DNA from: Siphonodentalium dalli | Taxonomy: Eukaryota; Mollusca; Scaphopoda; Gadilida; Siphonodentaliidae | Reading direction: 5' to 3' | DNA length: 64,000 nucleotides | Assembly: GCA_032622095.1 (NCBI GenBank) | Contig: CP136061.1 | Span: 55,629,762-55,693,761 of the forward strand | Part shown: piece after piece, positions 9,362-21,600 of the stretch | Layout of the letters: the number at the start of each line of letters is the position of its first letter | Position numbering within the stretch: the stretch's first letter is position 1 | Made by a program: the position numbers and the translations under genes | The notes under the pieces: model-generated | Databases searched by the model: none | Seen by the model: only the letters and a program-made list of their open reading frames with translations | What the model was told of the DNA's origin: nothing

Positions 9362-12300
9362 CTGAAGGAAACAAGAAAAAACATTAATAAATGCCACATA
9401 TGAGCATCATAAAAACATTTTAATGCAATATAACTCATAAGTTTTCCCCATTAAAAATTATATCTCCAATTTATTTCAGTGTGAAATTTCTTTCTTTCTT
9501 TACTTAACAGATTCTCCCATTCAGTTATAAAAGTTTACATTGGAATAGTCTATTAATCATCTGGAGGGAGCTTCATGAAATATAAGCAGAGGATAGACAG
9601 ATGAACATATAATACAAGAAGCAGGATTCTTCTGTCTGTACTTCCTTGCAGTTTGATGGTAAACCAAAATAATCCAATTATCCCAAATACCTGCGGACAC
9701 ACAGGTTTTTATTCCAAGACTTAAATCCAGGAACCAGTTATACTCTGGTACTATACCTGATAGTCAGTCCTTGTTAGCCTGGCTCCTGCCTCAACCAGTG
9801 TACAGCAGATTGTCCTTCTTTGATACCAAGCTGCTTTATGGAGAGCTGTTTGACCCCTGTTAACATAAACAAATAATAGTCTTCCTATGACAAGTTTTAT
9901 ATAGTCTCCTGGGTATAAAATAATAAATATGAATGGAAAACCCCTGTCATGAAACGCTTCTATCAATTAACCCTTTCAGCGCCAAGTCCGATTTTTGTAT
10001 CAACCCATATTTCCTTGATCATTTTTCAAATTTATTGATTATAATAATGTGATACATTGATGGAAAGAGCTCTAAGATCTATGAAAAATGATCAAGGAAA
10101 TATGGGTTGATACAAAAATCGGACTTGGCACTGAAAGGGTCCCTGGATATTATATAAAATGTATTTAGGAAGAGGTAGACAATCTTTAAATGTACAGGGA
10201 TTTACAATTTCTCCCTGACAAAAGTATATTCGGCTGTTAAAAGTCTCCCATAGGGAGCCTCGCATATATATGACAATGCATTGGCCTAAGAATATTCATC
10301 TTGACCTTGTAAGCCATGCATTCTCTTATATATGTGAGTCCCCAACAGGCAGCCTTGCATATATAAGAGAATGCACTGGCTTGGAAGGTCAAGATAAATA
10401 ATGTTAGGCCAATGCATTCTCTTATATATTCAAAGCTCCCTATGGAAGTTACCCATAATTCTGCTGTGGTTAAGAAGTCGATTACTTAGAGCATTACTGT
10501 ACATGTGTCTTGTCATTAGGTGAATATATCATGGGGAGGAAGATAGAACTTACTTTTCATGATCGACCATGTCTAATATCACAGGGGGTGCTGGAAAAAC
10601 AAAAAAGTATTATTATATAACTTGAGAAACACAGGATTGTTTTTTATTAAAAAGATTTATAAATTTTAGATGTTTGGGAAAAGATAAATAATATCATTGT
10701 TTTATATGTGAGTCAAAGATGGATTTTCTCTTCCTGGAAAAACATCCCACAACAAGAGCAATAACTCACTTTGATGGATTTGATAGTGTGAGAATCACTG
10801 ACCGTTATCAATGAGATATCTGATGACCTTGTTGTGGCTGAATCTATTGGTGTGATACACTGACCATTATCAATAAGATATATGATGACCTCCTTGTGGA
10901 TGAATCTGCAGCGTGATTTACTCACCGTTATCAGCGAGATATTTGATGACCTCCTTGAGGATGAATCTGCAACGTGATGTACTCACCATTGTCAACAAGA
11001 TATTTGATGACCTCCTTGTGGCCGAACCTAGCAGCGTGATGTAATGCCGTCATCCCATATTTATCCTGAGCTAACAAATCTGCACCATTTTGATATAAAT
11101 CGATCATCTGAAATTAATAATATTGGTAGATTCCAGAAGATGATCAAATGAATCAAGTAACTACCTGTCATTGGATGTTCAGCGATAATCACAATTGTTA
11201 ATCTTGTTAGCTGAAAATTATTATTCTTAAATTTATTTCAAACGCATTCCACAATATATTTGTTCCAACGTGCATACAAAATAACAGAAAAATCATACCA
11301 AAACAAATATACATGTACTAGTAATACAATAATTAAAGTATGTGATTTCCACCACACCACATAAGGTTAAGCATTATATTCCATATACTTTGATGCATCT
11401 CCATTTTTCCCCTGGGGGGGGGGGGGGGGGGTGTATACTCATTGCAGATGTCGCAGCTATGTTGGTGAGATGTCTGATCACAGGGTGTGTGGGTAACCTA
11501 TTTAAATTCTACGGGAGACTCACAGACATAAGACAATGCATTGGCACATGGATTTCACAAATTTTCAGGAAGCTCCAGCCATGAATGGGTGTTTATATGA
11601 AGGCTTCCTTTTGTTGGACATCTATGAGATATATTCTAGGCTACAGTACTGATTAAAACTGTTATGTTGGCTTGCTTTTAATTATAAAGCTACAGTAATG
11701 CCCTAAGTAATCGACTTCTTAACCACAGCAGAATTATGGGTAACTTTTCAGGATTTAGTCGGAAATATGGCTTGTTGCCATTCATCGGAAAGCTCTCAGT
11801 GAGAACTTTCCGATGAATGGCAGCATGCCATATTTCCGACTAAATCCTGAAAAGTTACCCATAATTCTGCTGTGGTTAAGGAGTCGATTACTTACTTAGG
11901 GTGCTACTGTATATAAAGATCTCAGGTAGCCCAAAGAGACTGGAAATGTCTAGAGGGTATAAGCTCCCACTAAAATTTATAATTTTACCTTTTTAAGCTC
12001 TAGGAAACATTAAGCTCATATACATCAGATAGAGACCTGTTAACCCCCTGCTATGTGAACAATGTTTTTTATAGTATAACCCCAGATTAATCATGGGTGT
12101 TAATTGCCACAACGATGTCGCAGTCAGATATCAGGGATGTGTTGATAGCCTGTCTACTGGTAAAATAGATCAAATAAAGAGATTAATTTTTGTGATTTAC
12201 TAAAGCAGCTGAATCCGAGAGATTGTCATGCCAGTCCGGGAGTGCGGGAGATCGTGCTCAAATCCGGGAGTCTCCTGCATAATCCGGAGAGTTAACAGGT

Positions 12301-15300
12301 CTGATCGTAGACCCCGAATCCACGACAAATAGTTTTCGCGGCTGGTTCAACCAATTTCGTGGCTGGTTAGCTAGCTAAGCCGGCTCAGTCGCAATGTTCA
12401 TGGCTGACAAAACATGGCGGCTGAGACGTTATCAACCAGCGTATTTTTGTTTACGAAATTTTCCTAATCCGTTTGTTTTAGCATTTGTGGTGAACCCATA
12501 GAATACCAGACCACATGTGCTCTTTTTGGTGTTGGGCTTTTCCAATATGGTAAAAATGCACGAAGGTCTGGCATGGATGTACTATGTAGTTTCCCATGTA
12601 ATCGGTATAAGTTACATTGGCAGTTTTTTCAACTTCAGACTGCTATATCACCACTGGCATCTGGCGATATATGCATGCATCATTGAATGATGAATCCGAT
12701 AGTAGGCCCTAATGATATAATATTTCAAACTAATTTCAATTCTCTTCTAAATGTTATGTGCGATGTCTGAGACTGAGTCGTGTCGAAATAAACAATTTAT
12801 ACTTTAACTCTTTGAATACTGAATGGATTCTCCCACTCAGTTATATGAAAGCATTCATTGAGACAGTCTATTCCACATTGAGAGGCCCGGGTGTTCTGAT
12901 AATATAACAACCATGCCGAGTCCTTGCGAATATATATATACCAATATGGGCAATGTGGTTTAGTTCTTTGTGATTCATAGGGAAGTTGTGCTTGACATAT
13001 AAGCCCACACCTGCAGCTCAGCCATTTGCTAATTCCGGCAGGTGACCGGCTATATCTCAGAGAATAAGGCCCTCATACTTAGAAAAGAAGTACAGAAATA
13101 GTTTATATAGTTACCTTCATCAAGTTTCCAACTTTGGAAGCCTCAACTAACACTGAAATATAAGATTTAGGTACCTTGTTAATGATTGAGCTCTATCATG
13201 TTGGTTTATTCCCTGTAACCATTGGGAATTATATAGCCCCAGGTATGAGGCCAGATACATGCACATAAAAAAGAAAATTAACCCTCTCATGACGAGAGCT
13301 GCGCTGGTGCAGTAATAAAGACCATGTGTCAGGACATTCGCTTTTATATGCGAGTCTCTCAAAGGGAGCCTCGCATATATAAGAGAATGCACTGACTTAC
13401 AAGGTCAAGGTAAATATTATGAGGCCAATTTATTGTGTTATATATGCGAGGCTCATTATGGGAGACACACACACACACATATATAAGAGAATGCATTGGC
13501 ACAAGATTTTCTCAAAATTTCTGGAAAATCCAGACATGGAAGGGTTAATTATGGCCTAACATCCAATACTTATCTCAATGATATAATTTAAAATTTGCAT
13601 TCCAAAATGTTGTATAAGTAAGTCAACCAAGGGACATAACTCAGGTAGGTATATATTACAAGCATAGAAATTGTGTGTCTTGTCTTCGCAGAATGAAGTT
13701 CCCAGAAGGTGAGTTTAGTGATACTATCCTGCATGGTGGGCTAGCATCACCAAATTAACCCTCTGGCAACCTCATTCTGCTTAGGCCTCAACTGCTTTGA
13801 GAGACCTAGGATCAGATTGAAGTTCCCCAGTTGAAGTTGGTGAGGATCACCCATTAGTCACCTCGATTATGCCTTTTATCTTTTTTTTTTAGGGAATATA
13901 GAAACTGAACAGAATTAACTAAAAACAATGTTATTTTGAGACTATAGATACATCCCATAAGATGAGGCCTAAGCAGAAAAAGGTCCCCAGAGGACCTCAT
14001 TCTGCAAATGACAGACACAATATTTCAAGGATTGTTCTCTTATGCTGGTCTATCATCATAACAAAGAACCAAACTCCATGCAGGGTTTACCTCCCTTGAT
14101 GAATCTGTAAGACCACTGCTAGGCGACATTTTACCCATATTTGATGGAGTTCCGCAATATTAAGATATATACTAAGCGAACAGAGCAATATGCTGCCCTT
14201 ATTAAGCACACAAAATATCGAGAAAACATTGTGTAATTTCGTACCATAAGTTTGGAATGTCCCACTAAAACCAAAGAATTTTATCAAAACGATGTGATTT
14301 GGTTCTCTGATTATTTTAACAACAGAAAAGTCTGAACGCACATGGACGACACTGTCATGACAACATGCATGGCAAGTCAAACACAATATTTCTATTTTGC
14401 TGCAATTTTGACAAGTAGCTTGTGAATATCGTCAGCAAAACTAGCGCTCTGATTTTCCATTCTGTCATTATGTTTTTAGTGCGGGAATTGGTCTCCAAGC
14501 ACAAAGAAAATTTGACTTTGGAGCGATCGGTTTTCGACATTTTTGCTGGAAAACCCCATGTTAATTATAGAAACCACAGACTAGTACCCAGCCGGTGACA
14601 GAGTCAGAAAGGAAGTATTGTGGGCTCTTGTAGAGATTGACAAAGAACATCATAATCCGATGATATACCAATAAGAATATTCCTTTCCTCCATACTGGTT
14701 TAACTCCTTCAATTACATGTAAAAAGTCAAAGTGTTCAAATATATATGATTTTGGGTATCTTGTTACAAAGCTTTAAAGATGAATTATCTCTAAGTAACA
14801 AATTTGAAAAATTTCGTAGAGTATAAAATAATAAATATGAATTGAAGACCCCTGGCCGGAAAGGCTTCTATCAATTAATATTGATTTTATTTCCAATATT
14901 TCATTATGAAATGAGATGATTAAATGGGACACTTTATTGTTCTATTTTTAGAACAGACCATTCAGGTGATACCATTTTAATAGCGATAGAGATCATTAGG
15001 CTGTTTCCACAGCTATGTTCTGAGTGTCAAATGTCCCAGATTGTTTGTTTGTATTGTTTTATTCCATAGTTATAAGTGATAAGGAGTCTAATTAATGTTT
15101 ATTTGTGACCAATTTACACAATAAAATTTCTGGTCTCCGTTAACAGTAACCACTATTGTTCATTAGCTAAACAACAACACCATTTTAGACCAGAAAATAT
15201 TCGAAATATAATAATTATTAATCGATAGAAGCATTTCCGGACAGGAATCTTTGATTCATATCTAATATTTTATACCCCGGTAACTATAGCACATGTTTAC

Positions 15301-18300
15301 AAAGAGATAGACCATCTTTAAGAACAATTTGCAATATATAGTTTTAACATAACATACTTATAGAAACTTGAGTTATTCTTAACTATCTCACTGCTTATGA
15401 TAATAGTGGAGCTGATATACAGTAATGCCCTAATTAATCGACTCCATAACCACAGCAAAATTATGGGTAATTTTTCAGGATTTAATCGGAAATATGGTTT
15501 GTTGCCATTCAACGGCAAGCTCTCAGTGAGAGCTTTCTGATGCATGCCAACAAGCCATATTTCTGACTAAATCTTGAAAAATTACCCATAATTTTGCCGT
15601 GGTTAAGGAGTCGATTATTTAAGGCATTACTGTACTTTTGTGTTCTTTCATCCAAATATGTGGGGAAACTAGCTTAGTTTCATTTTATCAGGTCCACGTA
15701 TGTGGGGAGCTAGCTTACTTTTGTTTTCTTGTGTCCATGTGGGTGGAGGTCTTGACTGGTCATTATTGTTGTCCTCCTTCTTATCTGTGGGGGCTTCTTT
15801 TGGGTACTGATATGCTTTAGTATTTCCGCTGTCTATGATTGGACTTCCTGGTTCCGAGCTGTAATTTATAAAGAAGATATTCTAGTTATGATACAACATG
15901 AAAATTGTAACATATTCTATTATTCTATTTTTGTAGTCAAAAACTTAGTTCCTTGTGCTTCGATTATTCATATTTATTTATTTAGATTTCCACTCTGCAT
16001 TGGTCCTGTAAAATATTCAGAATATTCAGGTATTAACCCTTTCATGGTGGGATATGCGCTGGTGCAGCATTAAATATCCTGTGCAAGTGCATTATATTAT
16101 ATATGAGATTCTCCTATAGGGAGCCTCACATATATAAGAGAATGCACTGGCTTACAAAGTCAAGGTAAATATTATTAGGCCAATGTATTTTCTTATATAT
16201 GCGAGAATCCCTATGGGAGACTCGCATATATAAAAGAATGCATTGGCACAGGGTTTTCAAAAAATTTCAGGAAGCTCCAGTCATGGAAGAGTTAAGTATG
16301 AGCATGTAAAATTAATATCCGGGATCTAAGCGAAATATTATGGTGTATGGATGACCTTAATTTGTTCCTAATAATTACGGTATTGTCAACAATTTAATAG
16401 TTTAGTTCAAACAAATGTATTTTCCATACAAAATCATCATCACTATAAATGAATTAACATTTCTACATTAACCTAGATTAATCAGAATTATTTCAGAAAT
16501 CACTACACTCCATATTTAGCACTTTCTGATATTGATAAATTAGAAAATCAGATATGGGGACAATACGCATTGTGTATGTTATCCAACTAAAAGTGAATAT
16601 CAGTTCCATGTTTTTATTTCACATCTCCACTTTTAGGCAGCAGCATGGTGTCAATGAAAGTAAACTAGTTTCTGTTTTATTCGAGATTGCTATAAAAATA
16701 GCAAACAGAAAGAACAGAAAATATTATACCATATACAGTAATGCCCTAATTAAACTCCCCGAGAGCTTTCCGATGAATGGTAACAAGCCATATTTCCGAC
16801 TAAATCCTGAAAAGTTACCCATAATTCTGCTGTGGTTAAGCAGTCGATTAATTAGGGCATTACTGTACATCACCCTCTTCACATTGTCTTATTTGGAAAA
16901 AAAACTTTGAAAATATAGAATGCTAATGTTATTTCTTTGTGGGGCAGAACACAAATTCCCATATATATAGTCGGTCATTGTTGTTTTCAGTTAAAAAAAC
17001 TAGACAAATTTGTTTTTTTGTTATCAGCTAGCTATATATATAGTGCAAGGCCATACCCAGCTAGGGTTCGATGGGTTTGGGAGTTTCCGCTCAAGAAAGA
17101 ATGGGATGCCCCCATCATCAGTGGATCCTTATAGATGGTTAAACCATTTTTTTTATTATTATCAGAAAACAATATACTCAGATTGATGTTCCCAAAGGTG
17201 AATATTGTGATGTACACCCATTGGGAACCTCGATTATGCAATGTGTGGTCTGACAATAGGGGGATATAGAGAAACTAAACTAAAAAAGAAATAGAATCTA
17301 TGTGAAGAAATTTCTATAGAAATTTATGAGGGATAGCATCACTAAATTCACCCTCTGGGGACCTCACTCTGTAAATGACAGGCACACTAAACTCAGACTT
17401 GAACCAGCCTTCTCAGAAATCTGGGTACTGCCTTGAGCTACTGAAATGCCGATACTCATCAACATGTCAATCTATGTTTCTGCTGTTTGTTCGCTTTGGT
17501 GGAATACACAAATTGCTTCCAAGTATAATCTGTGTATTAGCTACTGTTAAATAACATGTGTAATACCATAGATGATAAAGTGTCAATAAAGAATATCATC
17601 TGTTTCTATAATAATACAAGGAAAATGTAAGCCACTCTTTAGATAAACAATGTGGCAAGATAATGTTCCCGGATCAGATAAAAAAAAAAGTCAAAATTAT
17701 AATGGTGACTTGGAAATTACATATTTCAGACCGTTATGTCGAAGAAAGGCTGCCAAATTGTTATATGAGAACCACAACCATATTCATATAATGACTTTGT
17801 GCAAATTAGTTAGTGTGATATTAACATGAGTTTTTGCCCATCAGTATGCTCTTTAACTCTTTCATGACAGGAGCTGCGCTGGTGCAGCATTAAAACTCTG
17901 TGCCAGGGCAATCTCTAACATATGTGAGTCTACAATAGGGAGCCTCACATATATAAGAGAATGCACTGGATTACAAGGTTGAGGTAAATAATCTTAGACC
18001 ACGTATTCTCTTATATGTGCCCATTTTAACTCTTTCATGACAGGAGCTGCGCTGGTGCAGCATTAAAAACATTGTGCAAGTGCATTCTCCCAGAGGGAGC
18101 CTCGCATTTATATAAGAGAATGCACTGGCTTAAAAGGTGAAGGTAAATACTGTTAGGCCAATGTCACACGGGGGAATCGATCAAAGGCCGCTCCGAGCAA
18201 TCGGAGGCCGCTCCGAGCAGCCAACGAGGCACTCCGAGATTTTGAGTAATTTTTGGAGACAGGAATTTAGAACTCCACACTCAACCAAAGATTCCGGACA

Positions 18301-18658
18301 AATGGAGACGTATGTATTATCTGTTTTAGGTTTGCCCAGTAATATGGTTATTATAGTCAAGCATGTAGTGAGTGGTGGAACGAGAGAGAACACGCTATAT
18401 AATGCTGTAGGTGTGTCAGAAATTGTCACCCATGACAAAAATACAGGCACTGTTGACAAAACATCCATCATTTTGCACGGAAAAATATAGTACTCTCGCT
18501 TTTACGATTGAATGTCCTTGAAGCCAAATATCACCCTAAGCCGCCCCAGAAATTTTAGCCCAAAATTCCACAGAATAAGCATCCTACGGAGGAAGACGTG
18601 AAGGGTGGGTGGTGTAGCGATGATTTGCTAATGAGGCTGAGCGGGGATCAATCAACAA

Positions 18659-18695
<37 letters not shown>

Positions 18696-21600
18696 AGTGA
18701 CAACATTAGGAGTACGATTATCAAAATGGAGTTTTACGTTTTGGTATATAAAATGGCACTGCTTTAGCCTGAGTTTCTCTGACTCACAAATGCTATACTT
18801 CTTGATGATGGAAGATGGTACAATTCACATAAAATAACTTGGCTGTATATTGATTGTTGCATGACATAAGGGTTATCCTGAATGTTATATCACACCAACT
18901 GCTCTCTGCTGACTCAAAATAGCCATGGACCCAGCAATAATGAATGTTTACTGATCTACAGTCTGTTCCAAAGATTCCAATTTGTGTATAATACTATATG
19001 GAATCACGATTGCCCGACCAAAGATATAATGAACTAACAAGACATACCAATATGTACATATTACATAAATAAGTTAATCATTAGGATCAGTATGTCCTAT
19101 TTTTCAGAAAAAGAAAAAGGGGAAGAAACAGATTCGACCAAAGAGGGAGGGGGTGCGGACAACATATAGGCAAGGTATTCCAGATACAGATGAGCCAAGG
19201 CGAAATTCCCTGCTACACCACACGAGCAGATATTGGAAAATTTTGACAAGACTCTAACGTTTGCTCCATATAAGTATTGGACCTGAGTTTTGGAAGACTA
19301 TTGCCTGTTTGGCGACAAGTTTATACTTTTTATGAGTGTTGTGGTTTATTCAAATTTTCTTTTTTCTGAAAAAAAAGGACATAATGATCCTAATTATTAA
19401 CTTATTTATGTAATAAGTACATATTAATATGACTTGTTAGTTCAGTATATCTCATCCTTAAATTGGCTGCACAATCGTTATCCCATATTATTATTCACAT
19501 ATTCACCATGTGCGATGGGTCATGGGTGACCATTTTCTGACACACCTGCAGCATTATATATCATGTTCTCTGTCCTTCCATCACTCACTGTGTGCTGGAC
19601 AATAACCATATTACTGGGCAAACCAGGGCAAACCTAAAACAGATAATACCTACCTCTCCATTTGTCCGGAATCTTTGGTTGAGTGCGGAGTTCTAAATTC
19701 CTGTCTCCAAAAATTACTCAAAAACTCGGAGTGCCTCTTTGGCTGCTCGAAGCGGCCTCCGATTGCTTGGAGCGGCCTTCGATCGTTTCCCCCGTGGGAA
19801 TGTATTCTCTTATAAATGTGAGCACTCGCATATATAAGAGAATGCATTGGCACAGGGTTGTCACAAAATTTCAGGAAGCTCCAATCATGAAAGGGTTAAC
19901 AACAATCGGAAGTGTGTGAAAAGTGTCCCAAAAATATGGTATTAGTAATTTTTTATGCTACTGCACTCAGCATTTCGTTATTTCTAAGAAAATTCAAGTG
20001 AGCACCTGTTGATTCCAGTGAAGAAAAGGGCCATGTACTATAAAATTTCTATACATGTAAATTACAAGATTAGATGGCAAACATAACAGTTATGCACCCC
20101 CTATGACTGTATTTGTGTGACGATAAAGTATTACTTATAAGGATCCCATCATAAGAAATCACATGCGACGTCTAGTATTGCCGATTATCATTATAGTACT
20201 CAAAATTTGACCGTCTTGTAAATTACATGTGTAGAAGATTTACAGTATTGGCCCATGTTCTTGAATAGTTTGCACTCATTGGTTCTTAATCTCAATAGAA
20301 GTTAGCTCAAATTTTAAATATTTTAGCTATATTTTTTGTGTTTGTACATAATGGATGTCTGATATGAGATATTGACGTATCAGAATTATGTCACAAAGCG
20401 TGTTAGTATCAAGTTAAAAAAGCCTCAAATGGCCTTCAGTTTCTTTAAATTCTTTTTTTTTTAGTTTAGTTTCCTTTATATCCCAAAATTGGCAGACGAC
20501 ACAATGCATAATCATAGTGCACAGTGGGTGCACATCACCATCTTCAGCATCTGGGAAGTTAAACCTATGGGGGACCTCATTTCGCAAATGTCCAACACCA
20601 TATTTAGAGGCCGAAAGCTGATCTTCACTTTTATTTTGATAAATGGTGTGCGTATACTATTAAAGAAGAGACTGTGACTTGAATTAGCGGCAGTTAGATT
20701 AAATCCTTTTAGCAATGAATGAAATATCGAGTGGAGTTGGCAGAAAATAGGCATGTGATTCTGTGTCACACTTTATATACACTTCCAATCGTCGTAATAA
20801 AATATAAATTTGAGTTATTATCACTCCATTATAAGACAAAGGCAGAGAATATGCGCTCTAGTCTAGATTATTGAGGCCAAAAGGTGTAAGCGTCTGTAGT
20901 AGATAATTCCCATGTTTTTGACGGAAAGGTGTGCTATTTATACTCATCATGATCACAATTTAGGATTTGGATAATTCGGATTAGGTACTTTAGTATCCTG
21001 GTTCCTGTATTATTTTTAATAAGGAGTATGTTCTTTGTCGATATCGGCCGAGAAGTAAGCATTGCCTTGGTTTAACTTACGTTTTTTTGGAATTATTTCC
21101 TAAAGTATCTACGTGAATCACAATAATATCCGTGCTAGAATATGTTGCAGCACTAGTGAAACTAATTGACGGCAATGCCATGTTAGATGAAGCCATGTTC
21201 TTGAGAAATAAACTATAAAGTAGACGGAAATCAAGAACTTGAAGGTTGAGTATATATGCATAAATTATTCGTAAGCACTTGGATCGGTTTCATTGCTAAA
21301 TGCAACTAGTCAGCGAGATTCTGTTTGGAAGTGTTATATTATCACTCCAAAGTTGAGCCCAGAGTAGATGAATCAGAATAAATACTCAAAGGTGCGGCTT
21401 TATTATGAATTCTTCATCAAGACTTCAAATAGTGTGTCTGTCATTTGGACAGCGGGCTAGCATCACCAAATTCACCCTCTGAGGGCCTCATCTGCTGGGA
21501 AGTATCTATAGTCTCAAATTAACTTTTTCTCTTCTTTTCAGTTTCTATATAGTCTAATTTTCAGAAGATAAAATGCATAATCGAGGTGACTAATGGGTGA

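Larger units (their letters stand above)
11108..13114 (-). other. DGK intron 13-14
   Basis: Holds an 18-G run, a DH1 end, an FB1 foldback, a GC-richer patch at 12190-12430 (agtccgggagtgcgggagat) and a TT4 fragment. No exon recognised. Confidence 0.7.
18164..19798. mobile_element. 1635-bp foldback transposon with AATG target duplication
   Basis: Terminal repeats TCACACGGGGGAA / TCCCACGGGGGAA extend into long inverted arms (to about 18440 on the left, 19500 on the right), with a second inverted segment around 19025-19107 / 19365-19455. Because it sits in a DH1 element, the empty site is known: ggccAATGtattctc, so AATG (18160-18163 and 19799-19802) is a 4-base duplication. No transposase is recognised. 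The left arm also has 34 C. The superfamily is uncertain. Confidence 0.88.
18030..19895. mobile_element. DH1 element interrupted by the 1.6-kb foldback
   Basis: TTAA at 18026-18029 and 19896-19899. DH1 sequence is normal up to ggccaatg (18163) and resumes at aatgtattctcttata (19799). Confidence 0.9.

Noticed and set aside
10713-10925. Separate ankyrin-like ORF
   Set aside because: It is the degenerate tandem copy of the exon 14 end, not an additional exon.
14087-14540. 99- and 61-residue minus-strand ORFs as a gene
   Set aside because: No domain, no consistent composition, overlapping frames; expected by chance in 64 kb.
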